From Anthoceros angustus (lineage: Eukaryota; Streptophyta; Anthocerotopsida; Anthocerotales; Anthocerotaceae): DNA of 64,000 nucleotides. Positions 24,701-34,349 of the stretch are shown here, one piece after another; position 1 is the first letter of the stretch; each line of letters opens with the position of its first letter. A program made the translations under genes and the position numbers. The stretch is from NCBI GenBank assembly GCA_010909165.1, contig MU008188.1:558001-622000 (forward strand), given 5' to 3'. Under the pieces are notes generated by a model. It did not search any database. It was not told the DNA's origin and saw only the letters and a program-made list of their open reading frames with translations.

Positions 24701-25161
24701 ACGACACAATTCTTCAGGACAATATAAAGCAGAGACTTGGACACACAACAATTCGTCTGCACCAGAACTCCCAAAGCCTCCACAGCCTCCGTGACACGGC
24801 CCTGGTCACACAGCATGCTCACGGTTTCAACCGTTACGCGACTTCCATATCTTGCATGCCTGCCATGGTCAGAACCATCCAGTAATGGGCCATTCTTGTC
24901 CACATCCAGCGCAGCATATCCAGCCACACATCCCCTTGGACTGGCTGGGTCTCTCACAAAGGTTGTGGACCTGGCAGCTCCATTGTTTGCCAACAGGTGG
25001 ATTCTTGATTTCAGGGGAGCTGGAGAACCTCCAGCTCCCCTGACTTCGCTTTGTCGAACAACCGGCAACCCACCAGTTTGTTCGGTCCATGAAAACTGTC
25101 CACGCAAAGGGCTCTGTAGGACTTTGGTGGCTGACTCAATTGCCATACCCCAGACACCCAT
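21748..25161 (-). CDS. PLS-class pentatricopeptide repeat protein ending in an E-like domain
   Basis: Intron-free gene of 1137 codons. I start at the first in-frame ATG (25161); the frame is open about 130 bases further upstream but has no ATG there. After a basic N-terminal region that could be an organelle transit peptide come eight PPR modules of about 100 residues. Each holds a K/RQLHAQI block, a LVNMYAKCGSLDDA block and a KDVVTWTAMIAGYSQ block, the P-L-S pattern. From residue about 1034 (APVWHTLLGACR) follows an E-like domain with a GQSWWADTDGQVHSFLVGD motif. It stops at the point where E+ and DYW domains begin in related proteins. Such proteins bind organellar RNA sequence-specifically and usually act in C-to-U editing, with a DYW deaminase supplied in trans if absent. 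The modules are nearly identical, suggesting recent internal expansion. The target RNA is unknown. A decayed inverted copy lies just upstream. Confidence 0.93.
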   Translation of the reverse strand: MGVWGMAIESATKVLQSPLRGQFSWTEQTGGLPVVRQSEVRGAGGSPAPLKSRIHLLANNGAARSTTFVRDPASPRGCVAGYAALDVDKNGPLLDGSDHGRHARYGSRVTVETVSMLCDQGRVTEAVEALGVLVQTNCCVSKSLLYIVLKNCVVKGDLVLGRRVHAFTVVQGYQSDTFLCNHILRMYAAHGRLQDTMDVFAVVGDPDAFTWSAIISAHVKHGRDREALQLYHQMRRSSVKPDGHVFVAALQACARGADLETGQQVHADVLASGVEPDPFVSSCLVDMYAKCGSLDDAQSVFDGIGQKDVVTWTAMIAGYSQKGMGQEALRLYSAMLEAGAGVPDSVTFVCLLQACARVGSQALEKGRQLHALIRERGYQADGIIANSLVNMYVKCGNLDDAQRVFHALDQKDVVTWNAMLAGYAQQGMGAEALHLYSVMQQEGVATPDSMTFLCLLQACASVGTPALGTGKQLHAQIRQQGHEANVFLDNSLVNMYVKCGSLDDARRLFEGLSQKDVVTWTALVAGYSQQGMGQEALRLYRSMKEEAIVIPNSLTFVWLLQACASGGTPALEMGKQLHAQIREQGLQADVYLASSLVNMYAKCGSLDHAQKLFDRMGEKDVVTWTALIAGYSKQGMGQEALRLYTEMLEEGVAIPNSVTFLCLLQACASVGISALETGKQLHVQIRAGGHDADVVVANSLVNMYANCGSIVEARRLFDGLAQKDVVTWNAMIAGYSKQGMGLEALHMYDNMQEEAIDVPNSVTFVCLLQACASLGTQALEKGKQVHVHIRERGHEADMFVANSLVNMYAKCGSLDFARRVFDGLGEKDVVTWNAIMAGYSQQGMGQEALCLYSAMQKKGKAVPDTVTFVCLLQACANVAALHLGRQLHAQIEEQGLHADVFVAGSLINMYGKCGSMVDAQQVFDALPERDNVTWSALLAGYTCQGDSQMVLDLVQRMREGGVQPVGITFLSLLRACSHAGLVNKGEEQFEAMSQQYGITPTVEHYTCMVDLLGRSGRLDEALALVRTMPVLPNAPVWHTLLGACRKWNNFEVGRHAFDQAVQLDRKDAAAYVSMWHIYAGAQMWEQAQEMQERRTSIGAWKQPGQSWWADTDGQVHSFLVGDEMHPKIKSESTEGRV

Positions 25162-25527
25162 GAGAAGGAGCTGAGTCGATCCACAGCTCCATGTTGTGTC
25201 TTGCGGGACAAGGGAATGTCCCGTTCTCCATTCCAAGCAGACACATGTGGATACGTCAGGAGCGCTCCTTTGATGGAGACGACCATGCACATGTTAACAT
25301 ATTGCATATATTGATGGTGTGATGACATACAATGGTGATATGAGATGTTCATGGATGAACTGAAGAAGCTCCGTGTCGACATCGATATGGAGCTTACTGC
25401 ATGACTGGTTTCTTTCTTTCTCGCGAGCCTCCAGGACACGTAAAAAGGCGTGACGGGTGACACTGTGAGCAAGCTGTTATCATGAGGGCCAGCTCCATGA
25501 GGCCTTCGAGGCTTTGAGAGTTCGGTG

Positions 25528-25609
25528 CAGATAGATTGTTGTATTCCCAAATCTCTTTGGTACACTGTCAGATAGATTGTTGTATTCGCAAATCTCTTTG
25601 GTACCCTGT
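25528..25609. repeat. 41-base tandem duplication inside the PPR pseudogene
   Basis: CAGATAGATTGTTGTATTC begins both copies (25528 and 25569). The copies differ at two positions and lie back to back. The intact gene has only one equivalent, so the duplication arose after the inverted copy formed. Confidence 0.9.
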
Positions 25610-27053
25610 CCTGAAGAATCGTGTAACGTAGAATCTTGTTTTGGGGTGCCGCGTCCGTGTTTTGATGGTGACAAAGGGGATCAGTCGGACACGTTCTCTG
25701 GGCACTCATATCCTGCGGATGTATGCTTTCTCGCTTGGCGGGTTGCAAGACGATATGGATGAGTTGCACTGGTTGCAAATCCAGATGCTTTCGTATGATG
25801 TGCGTAGTTGCGGCGCATGTAAAACATGGACAAGACAAGCTCGCTGCAGAAGCCTATCATGGAATGCGCAGGTCAAATGTGAAGGCAGATGGCCGTGAGT
25901 TTGCGGCAGGTCTTCAGGCTTGTGCAAGGGCTTAGAAACTGGGCAGCAGGTGCATGCTGATGTGTTGGCCAACGGCTGTGAGTCCGATATGTAGGTTTGT
26001 AGTTCCTTGGTGGACATAATCATGCAAAGTGTGTCAGCTTGTGACAGCATGCTGAGGACCTGTTTATGTGATCACGTCGAATACCATAGTAGCAGGAGAT
26101 TGTGAGCAGCAAGGAACGGGGAGCCCTTCGGCTCTACACAGCTGTGCAAGATGAAGGCATGGTTGCATCGGATTCCGTGACATTTGTGTGCCTTCCGCAT
26201 GGATGTTTAAGTGCGGCAGCACAGTCTTTGAAGAAGGGGAAAGGAGCTTCATGCACAAAGTAGAGAAGACGATATCAAGCTAATCTGTTTGTTGCAAACA
26301 GTGTGGCGAACATGTATGCAAAGTGCGGAAGCTCAGAGCCTCGGAGACTTTTTGACGTACTAGGCAAAAGGATGTTGTGACAGGGAATGCCATGGTAGCA
26401 GCATATTCCCGGCAGGGCCCTTCGTCTCTACACTGTTATGCAACAAGTCAACATCACTCTACCCCAAGTCTGTTAAAGTTGTCGAGCATCCGCAAGTATG
26501 GGCACCCCACTCCAGCCTTGGAGCAAAGACAGTAGCTTCGTACACGAATCGGAGAAAGAGGACATGTTTGCCAGTTTTTGGCCAACAGTCTGGTAGACAT
26601 GTATGCAGAGTGTGACGGCTTGGAAGCAGCTCAGAGTGTGCTTGGACTCACTGGGTCAAAACGATGTGGTGACGTGGGAATAGCATGATGGCAGGATATT
26701 CCCACCCCACCAGTCCATAGGTTAGGAACCCCTTCAGCCCCACTGTTGTATGAAAGCACGGTGGAACCCAATTCCTGCAGGTCCGTTCGCCTCCTGCAGG
26801 CATGCTTTGGAGAAGTATGTGGCTCCCAGCTTTGGAGAAGAAGCTGAATGTTCAAACCAGACCCGAGGACATCAAGCTCATGTGTCTGTGACTGTAACAG
26901 TCCGGTGACCACATACACATGTCTGGAAAGCTTAGCAGCCTCTCAAAGATGCTCCGTGGTGAAAAACATGCGGTGACGTGGACAGTGCCAATTCTCAGCA
27001 GCGAAGCTCGTTCTCTTTCGCTCTTTCTTTTTCACTCTTCACGCACAAATCAG

Positions 27054-27080
27054 AGAACGAGAACGAGAACGAGAACACCT
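27054..27080. repeat. GAGAAC hexanucleotide repeat
   Basis: About four copies of GAGAAC stand next to a CTTTCGCTCTTTCTTTTTC pyrimidine tract, interrupting the homology of the PPR pseudogene. Confidence 0.7.
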
Positions 27081-27298
27081 ACAGTCTGGTTAAACTTTTG
27101 TGGGAAAGTCTAGAAGATGCCCCGAGTGTGTTTGACGGACGGAACAATCCCACTGACGAGCTGTGTCAGAAGATCTGCTATGGGGCCAGCTCAAGAGCGC
27201 GCAAAGTGTCGGCCGGAAATGGCATCGAAGCCGGGAGCGAAAAACTCGTCGTGAAGTTGTGGAGGCTGGAGCAAGTTACATAGGTACCTAGTCTCCTC

Positions 27299-27490
27299 CA
27301 TGCACTGGCAGAATATGCAGACTCCTTTCACCTTCACATGTAAGACATATCAGACTCACCTAATCCATGCATCACCGCCAGCATATGCAAACTCCTTTCC
27401 CCTTCACACGGAAGACATATCAGACTCACATAATATTATCCATGCATCACTGGCAGAATATGCAAACTCTTTTCCCCCTCACCTCCACAC
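27299..27490. repeat. Three tandem copies of a 65-75-base unit
   Basis: ATGCAAACTCCTTTCCCC-type blocks followed by AAGACATATCAGACTCAC occur three times in a row, with units starting near 27299, 27367 and 27442. The last copy is partial. No coding role is seen. The repeat lies roughly 1 kb upstream of the bZIP start codon. Confidence 0.8.
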
Positions 27491-28533
27491 AGACGGAGCT
27501 CAGCAGCATCCTGTATCCTCCACGAAGTGACGGCAAGGGTTTAGTACTAGACCAGGTACTGCTCCCAGTTCTGTTTGAGTTGGTGGCGTGCTGTGTGCGA
27601 GTGGCCATTAAATCAATTGAGGGGAGGCTGGAATCCCCTGATTTGGTAAAGCCCCGTAAAGCGAAACAATGGCAAGTGCAAACGTGAGACATGCGCCCTA
27701 CCTGTCGTGCCTGACCGTGGTGGAACAAGAAAGAAGGAAAGAAGGGCGAGCGTGGCCAGGTAGGCATCTCTCCAGTCCCATGGGACCGGTCGCTGCCCGG
27801 CCGGGGGACCGGAGATTCACGTGGCAGAAGCGGCAGGCTCGGCTCTGGCTCCCACGTTGTCCCAAGAAAGCATGCTACCAGGCAGGCTACCTTAGTTAGT
27901 CTGGGCCAGAGCCAGGGCCAGGGCCAGGGCCAAGCCCAAGCGCCCAAGCGCCCAAGCCAGACCTTCCTCCTTCTCCGGCCTCGGCCCCCAACTCTCCCCC
28001 CTTCCTGCTTCCAAATGCGGCTCCCATCGGCGGGGCACCCAGTTGCAGCACACCACCGCTCTCCCCGGCTCGGCTGCATCAGGAGCAGCGGCGGCAGCAG
28101 CCTCGGGCCGTACGGCTCCCAGGAACCGCTGGGCGTCTCCTTGGATCTGCCGCTCTCAGGCTCGGCTCTTGCGAGTGTGGCCAGCATGTGAGCGCAATTG
28201 GGCGCAAGAAGTGGGACGCCGGGCTTGCAGGTTTCGTTTCCCGGTTCTTGGCGGGATGAAGTTGGGCGGTGGACCCACGTCTTCGGTGTAGAGCAGTGCT
28301 AGTGGAAGTGACTTCATTGTGTGTCGTCAGGACCGAAATGCGACTTCTCTGCGTCCTGAGCAGGTGCCGGCTCTGCTGTGAGTGAGTGAGATGGGGGAGT
28401 GGAGTGCGGTGGTTTGGGGATAGGGCACTGGGGGGAAATCGGGGGTGAAGGTGGGTGGTACTAATGCTTGCCGTTCCTGCTGCACAGATTGTATTGCCGG
28501 AAGCTCTGCTAGCTGCTTAGAGTCGGTGCGAGG
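27491..28533 (+). promoter_or_regulatory. Presumed promoter and 5' leader of the bZIP gene
   Basis: GC-rich sequence without a recognisable gene on either strand. It contains a CCAGGG/CCCAAG simple repeat at about 27904-27955. Its position directly upstream of the bZIP ATG suggests promoter and 5' untranslated leader. I cannot place the transcription start, and a leader intron cannot be excluded. Confidence 0.4.
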
Positions 28534-30221
28534 ATGGGAAGTCAACTGAAGGACGAAGGGCGGCCTGTCAATTGGTCGCATCCTATGAACCATCTGCCCC
28601 CGAAAAGCCCCTCGCTGTACAACCTCGGATCACCGATATTTGATCCGCCTGGCGGCATTTTCCTGGGACGGGCCAGCTATCCTTACCGCACCGTAGGGCA
28701 GAAGCAGCATCAGCATCAGCGGACGCCGTCCACCGGATTCCTGCCGCAGATACAACCGTCGTGGTTGGAGGAGACGAGTGATATACCTGAGGTGATTATC
28801 AAGCGCGGTGGGCATCGGCGTTCTGCCAGTGATTCGGCGGCCTTCTTGGGGATCCCTGGGAACTACGCGAAACTGGATTTTCACATAGCTGAGGAGGATG
28901 AGTTTGATTCCAAAGCGGTTGGCTCGATGGGAGCTGGGGGTTCTTGTGACTTTGATAAGCTAGACGAGGAGCAGCTCATGTCCATGTTCTCGGACATTGA
29001 GCCGTTTCAAAAGCCTCCCAGCCAGCCTGCCGAGAGTCAGCAACGCCTGCTGTCTGCTAACAATGCGGTGTCAAGTTCGGCTGCTGATAGTTGGACGTCA
29101 GAGCGCAGGACGCCTGCCTCAACGTCCGAGAACCCTTCTACACCTTCGGACAGTAACAGCTACAGTGAAGTGTCTAATGAGGACGCCAGAACAGGAGGAT
29201 TAGGAAGAGTTATCAGCGAGCAGGAGGTGCAAAGTATAGACGAGGGGGATGAAGGATCTGAGCAGCCTATGGGAGATTCAATGTCTGGATCGTTTCCTGT
29301 TGATTCCTCCTTGGATCCAAAACGGGCTAAGCGGTAACTATCAACTTTCCGTAAGCTGGCTATGCACGTCTCGTCCGCAGAGTAAGCTGTGTAGTATCTG
29401 ATGAGGGAATAGAATTGTCATGTTGTTTCAGCATTTTGGCTAATAGGCAATCTGCTCAACGTTCTCGCGTGCGAAAGCTACAGTACATTTCTGAGCTTGA
29501 AAGGAGTGTGAGTGCTTTGCAGGTATCGTTGCAGACCAAACTCCTACTTTTTGCTGGATGGTGGGTTGGTCATATGGAGCCACTGAAGCAGAACTGAAAC
29601 TTCCATTGCTGTTGCCTTGTCGCAGACTGAAGTAGCAACTCTCTCACCTCAAGTGGCCTATCTGGATCACCAGAGAGTTGTTTTGAACATGGACAACAAT
29701 GCCTTGAAGCAACAAATAGCAGCCCTTGCCCAGGACAAACGATTCAAAGATGGTGAGTTGGGTGCTTTAATACAGTTGGATGCGAAATTTGATGCTTCGT
29801 CGCCACTGCTCATTGTCAGCCTTGCCTTGGGTTCTTCATTATTTTGTCACATTCTCTCTTTGCAGCTCACTATGAGTCGTTGCGGAAGGAAGCTCAAAGA
29901 CTGAAAGCGTTGCAACAGCAGCAACAACATCAGCTCCAAGTTTCCGCTCCTCCTTATGAATTGCAGCAGCAACAATTTAGTAAGCTTGACTTGGGTACGT
30001 CAACCCAAGCTGACACCAAGTCAACTGCGTGTGATATGTTTGTCACAAAGAGTTCTGTTGCTCTGTCTAGCATGGTAGCTGTCGCACCTCGAACTGGTGG
30101 GAGAACTCCAACTGGAAAAGGTCCAAGCTGCGTAGTGCCCACGGGTGCGAAGCACCCAGATGGGAGGATGATTACAGGGAGCACGCGTCTCCCTTCAGAT
30201 TTTATGGTGCAAAACCCGTAA
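28534..30221 (+). CDS. Group E bZIP transcription factor (bZIP34/bZIP61-like)
   Basis: Four exons by my reading: 28534-29333, 29432-29522, 29626-29752 and 29866-30221, all with GT-AG borders, giving 457 residues. Motifs in order are LPPKSP near residue 21, a HRRSASDSAAFL block at about 94-105, an acidic DEEQLMSMFSDI block at about 144, then the basic region with N-x7-R (N271, R279) and a leucine zipper to about 335. The core ILANRQSAQRSRVRKLQYI and the exon-split ALAQDK...FKDAH block are characteristic of Arabidopsis bZIP34 and bZIP61. The zipper keeps the group's proline (about residue 305, in TLSPQ), known to disfavour homodimers and favour heterodimers with other bZIP groups. The C-terminus is glutamine rich. 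It is a nuclear DNA-binding regulator; its targets cannot be read from the sequence. Confidence 0.95.
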
Positions 30222-31203
30222 TAATTCTGCGAGCTGATAAGGTCCAGCTTTGAGTTTGTTTCATTTGTAGGAGAACGTGTTGTCCCTGTAAAGTTTTCTC
30301 TGCTTTGATAAGGGAGTGACCATGCTGCGAACTAATCCTCCTTCCCAACCTGAATCATCCGGAAGTTTTCGACATGTGCCTCGAGCGTTTCCTAAATCTT
30401 GCAACTTTCACGGATACATATGTGACCCAAGAGGGGTCAGATAACTCCCGTCAGCTTTTGAAAGACTTTGTGGCACATTCCGAAGGCAGACGTCTATTGC
30501 ATGACTTGCAATCATGGGCAACGCAGCCCTACAAAGTGGGATCATTTTTTAGTAAGTAAGTATTTACAGGCAGAAATTCTTATCAGATAAGATTACAAAC
30601 AAACAGGAGCCTGTAGATAGCTGACAGTACCTACCCACCTCGAACACCATTCATGGTGAGATGCATCGAACAAGTTGCACTGGGCTGGCGCGGACGGGCA
30701 GGATGTAATTGAGGGGGAGCTGACGGGCCGCCGTAAGTGGGCCTGTTGCGGAAGAGCCGGATGTTGGACTGGTGGCTGTGCCGGTGTGGCAAGGATGGCT
30801 GAAAATGGGTTGGTACATTTAGTACTTTTAATATATTTGATAATATTTTATTAAATCCGAATTTTATGTGTTTTTAAGTGTGTTTCAAGTTGGCTTTGAG
30901 ATTTTCAGTGTACAAGCTGTTATAAGTATCATTGTATTTATAAATATTACTTTAATTACAATCAGCACTACATTTAAAGTATGACATCTATAATACATAT
31001 AATAGGGTGTGTCATTGTTGAATTTTTTTTATAAATTATGTCGTATTTGTGTTTGGAGGGTTTTCTGACGTTAAATGCAATGTGCCGTATCAAACCAAGC
31101 CACCTGGGCTTATTCAATTCGTAAAGATGAGTATGAACAATCTTGCGGTGGCCGGGTGACGGTGACGTGTGAAGCACATCTGACACACGGCGCATGCGAT
31201 ATA
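30222..31203. other. 3' flank of the bZIP gene, no second gene seen
   Basis: This presumably holds the bZIP 3' untranslated region. A 61-codon open frame at 30374-30559 has no recognisable domain. From about 30800 the sequence becomes strongly AT-rich. Confidence 0.5.
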
Positions 31204-32445
31204 CAGTCAAACCCCTCTAATTGGGACCCCTATAAATGGGAACCCCCTTTAAATGGGACGCCCGGGCTTACTCCCTTGAATGTGCTACATGCTAAATGGG
31301 AAACCCTCTAATTTGTAAATGGGAACATGTCTCCCAAACATTCAATGCAAGTACACCTCTGTAAAAGGGAAAATACATATTTAAAAAATAAAAAATTGAG
31401 GAAATCGTCTTATCGAGATTAAACCATGAGTTATTGAGATTATGTCAAGTTAAAGGCTATCGAGATTATATCATAAAACATAGACAATCATCGAGATTGG
31501 GCCTATATCCGTAGTAGTTCAGACACTATGCTTTGTGATCAAGCATTGTTCCTAGTACATAAGTTGTTTCATTTGTAAAAGTTGTCTTATGGTGTTGTAA
31601 GTTGTGTTATGGTGTTAAAGGCCAAAGAATAGCCAAAGAATGTAAGGTGCAGAGAGAAGGCCAAAGAATAACCGAAGAACGGCCGCTGCGCAAGCATGCT
31701 ACCCTAACAAAGCAACAAAAGAAAGAGGTTTGTGAATATTATGTCCAACACTCTTGCACACTTAAGGAGTTGACTAGATGGACAACAGAGAAGTTTTCAA
31801 TAGCAGCTTCTAAAAGTGCATTGTCTAGGATTGTGAATGACAAAGACAAATGGTTGGACCCTGCCATTGCTGATGTTGGATATCCAACGATGACAGCTGA
31901 AGAGTATCTGAACTTTGAGGAGGATGAAGGATTGGAGACTACGTATATTCCTACAGAGGACGAAATATGGCAAGCATTAATCCCTCCGCCTGTCAATGAG
32001 CAGGGTGAGGAGAATGATACAGCGTCAGTGGAGACCATAGCGCCAAGACCGACACAAAGGATGTAGATAATGCTATGAGGATAGTGAAGATGTTTTGGAA
32101 GAGATGCCACATAACACTCTTGATGCTTTGAAGTTGCATTCTCGTTGGAAAAACATATTGCTAGTCATTGGATGAAAGTAACTCAAAGATCAATCAAGGA
32201 TTGATGATTATTTTAACCCGCAAACTAGAATTAGGTTGGCTATGTAGTATGAGGGAGCATTTTGGATTTTTTTGGATTTTTTGGAAGCTTTTAAGCTCTT
32301 TCGAATTTTTGATTTAAAGGATTTTTTAATTTTTTTAAATATTTTTATTTTTTTAAAAAAAAGATGAAAATGCCTAATCGGGAACCCCTCTAAATGGGAC
32401 GATTTTTGCTACTCCCAATTGTTCCCAATTAGAGGGGTCTGACTG
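31204..32445 (+). mobile_element. Internally deleted pogo/Tigger-like DNA transposon with TIRs and TA target site
   Basis: The ends are inverted repeats: CAGTCAAACCCCTCTAATTG at 31204 and, read from the other strand at 32445, the same 20 bases with one change. TA flanks both ends (31202-31203 and 32446-32447), the target duplication of the Tc1/mariner superfamily. Subterminal AAATGGGA motifs recur inside both ends. At 1242 bases it is shorter than an autonomous pogo element. It encodes the N-terminal CENP-B-type DNA-binding part and shows a C-terminal transposase trace but no DDE/D core, so it is a non-autonomous derivative. Confidence 0.9.
31602..32066 (+). CDS. Truncated pogo-like transposase, CENP-B-type helix-turn-helix only
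   Basis: A 154-codon frame inside the TIR element. Residues about 30-85 (LTKQQKKEVCEYYVQHSC through SALSRIVNDKDKWL) match the N-terminal CENP-B/pogo DNA-binding helix-turn-helix, which binds the transposon ends. An acidic tail follows and the frame stops before any catalytic domain. Further downstream (about 32145-32205) a stretch reading EKHIASHWMKVTQRSIKD resembles the C-terminal part of such transposases. The DDE core therefore seems deleted rather than never present. The first codon is not secure; the frame may begin with an upstream exon. If expressed, the protein could bind ends without cutting. Confidence 0.8.
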   Translation: MCYGVKGQRIAKECKVQREGQRITEERPLRKHATLTKQQKKEVCEYYVQHSCTLKELTRWTTEKFSIAASKSALSRIVNDKDKWLDPAIADVGYPTMTAEEYLNFEEDEGLETTYIPTEDEIWQALIPPPVNEQGEENDTASVETIAPRPTQRM

Positions 32446-33476
32446 TAGGAGCACGGCCTGGACGAGCAAGGCGGTAGTGCATAGCAAGGTGAGCGTGTAG
32501 AAGGCCGGCAATTCTTTTGGCAAGAAGTTCTTTGGGGCCAGCAATCCTCTTGCCGAGAAGTTCTTTCGGTGGCTGGTGTAATTGATCGATGTGTGAACAG
32601 TTGTTGGAGGTGTGTGCAAGATCAATTGCATACATCCAACCACCTCACACACCAGCCACCCACTGTCGCCTTGGCAAGTATGACTTATTATAATCATCCT
32701 CAACTATTTTGCTATATTCAGCTTCTAATTGGCAATGATGGTCAAGTTTTTGGTCTTACTTTTCTCACAAATGACTGTTATTTTATAGCGCTCTAGCATG
32801 GAGAGCACTGCAGTTTCTATTTGTTCATCACAGGGCAAAAACAAATTCAAGAAAAAGGGGCTATTTGCTTCTAAAGATGTTGCCACTTACAACAGAAAAA
32901 GCACATCTAATCATGGCAGACTTTGATACCATTTTTACTTTGGTGGAAAATCCTACAAACAAAACTATGATATGGGGAGAGGAAGGCAAGACATCTATTG
33001 AGCATAGCCATCCGACGTGCATAGCAAGCTACAAATCATCTCATGTGGTCGTTGAGGAAGAGCTTATCCACTCTTATGAGGCTGAATATAAGGACTTGAA
33101 TGTCCATGCGGAAAAATGTTACTAACTTGGAAGTTTTCACTTAAAGTGTTGGCAGGCCTGTTGGACATGTTGTGCATGCAGAGACCAAACAAAAAATGTC
33201 TACCTCATCATCTTCAACCTTCACTCCGAAAACTAAGACAATCACTGCTACAAAAGATAGTAGACGGACACCTTCAAAGCTTAATGTAGAACGTAGTACA
33301 CAGGATGCTACGAACACAAACTCCTTTGGAAATGTCTTCCACCTAACTGCCAAGGCTAAAGCTAAGAGTAATGTCATGTAAATTTTTTTTTTCCAGTTTT
33401 CATTTTAACTAAGACTTAAAGTTCAATTAGTTCTTTTTGTTTTTGGTGTTCTTGTAGTTCCACAAGCAACTGACGA
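32446..33476. other. Intergenic sequence with an imperfect palindrome, no recognised gene
   Basis: GGTGGCTGGTGT at 32568-32579 and its reverse complement at 32649-32660 could form a stem around about 70 bases. Open frames at 32865-33125 and 33172-33381 (the latter Ser/Thr/Lys rich) match no family I know. They lie just upstream of copia fragments and may be retrotransposon-derived. Confidence 0.5.
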
Positions 33477-33600
33477 ACGATGTTGGCCGCCAAGGAGATT
33501 CTGTGCGTGAGGCAGTTCCTGCACGATATCAGTGAAGACCAGGATCAACCCACACAATTGTTCTATGACAATCAATCAGCCATCGCCATGACACTTGTTA
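33477..33600 (+). pseudogene. Copia RNase H fragment
   Basis: The frame reads TMLAAKEILCVRQFLHDI and then a YDNQSAIAM motif, the Ty1/copia RNase H signature. It is only about 40 codons long and out of order, since RNase H normally follows reverse transcriptase, whereas here it precedes integrase-end and reverse transcriptase pieces. Confidence 0.85.
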
Positions 33601-33603
33601 CGC

Positions 33604-33652
33604 CCTGACTCATCGACATGAGGTTCTTGAAGATTGAGGTCGATGAGTCAGG
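33604..33652. repeat. Perfect 14-bp inverted repeat at a junction of copia fragments
   Basis: CCTGACTCATCGAC (33604-33617) and its exact reverse complement (33639-33652) flank 21 bases. The structure sits exactly between the RNase H fragment and the next copia piece, so it may mark the rearrangement junction. Confidence 0.8.
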
Positions 33653-33654
33653 TG

Positions 33655-34159
33655 TGTGTGATCATACAGCCTGTTACATTTTAAGGTCTTCGGATCTCGA
33701 GCCTTCGCACACATCCCAGCTGAAAAAAGGAAGAAGCTTGATCCTCGAGCCCAGGGCCTTATTTTTGTTGGGTACAATGATACTGCCAAGGCATACAAAT
33801 TGGTTAATACAGAAACAGGATCCATGGTGCTTGCCAGGAGTGTGACGTTCATTGAGCCAGCTACCCCAGCATCTGTTGAGCACAACAATTTACCTCCAGA
33901 TAGTGATAACCTAACAATCACAGGATCAAACCTTGAAGCTAGTGACTACCCTTTGGATGACATGGAGCAGGCTGTACCCGTGTTTGATGTTGAATTACCA
34001 GCTCCAGATCCGAATGCAGGTCTTGCTCCAGCCATTGTCAACCCTGGATTAGCAAATCAACCTGACCCATTTTTACATGAAGATGAGGGGGTTATTCTAG
34101 ATGCAGAGGGTGCTCGACTTGGATGCGCAGATCACGATGTTGTCGACCACCGCTTTTGA
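33655..34159 (+). pseudogene. Copia polyprotein fragment between integrase and reverse transcriptase
   Basis: After a frameshift the sequence reads RVFGSRAFAHIPAEKRKKLD followed by a GLIFVGYNDTAKAYKL motif, the conserved region just after the copia integrase core. A Pro/Asp-rich linker frame continues to 34159. It is not intact. Confidence 0.85.
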
Positions 34160-34349
34160 TCACCGGATCTTCTTGATCCAGTTATGAGCGACGAACAAAG
34201 AACTCGATGAGCTGAACCGTAACTGCACTAAGGGCTGTGATCCACACGATATAGGCAACCACCTGCAGAATGGAAAGAGCCTTGCTATCAGTCAATAGAT
34301 TTTAGGACACATCTTGTTCCAGGCCTTGTTGCAAGCACAGTTTTACCAG

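Larger units (their letters stand above)
25365..27150 (+). pseudogene. Decayed inverted copy of the neighbouring PPR gene
   Basis: The plus strand repeats the PPR gene's 5' half in order but is full of frameshifts and stops. Recognisable pieces are a SDTF...HILRMYA-like stretch (about 25685-25725), AHVKHGQDKLAAEAYHGMRR (about 25815-25880), QVHADVLANG (about 25945-25980), NMYAKCGSSEPRRLFD (about 26310-26360) and NSLVDMYAECDGLEAAQSV (about 26585-26640). A 41-base tandem duplication sits at 25528-25609. Gene and pseudogene are head-to-head, about 200 bases apart, so this is an inverted duplication. Any product of these fragments is unlikely to be functional, although antisense transcripts could pair with the intact gene. 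Confidence 0.88.

Noticed and set aside
25162-25290. N-terminal extension of the PPR frame to 25290
   Set aside because: The first codon there is GTG. The first in-frame ATG is at 25161.
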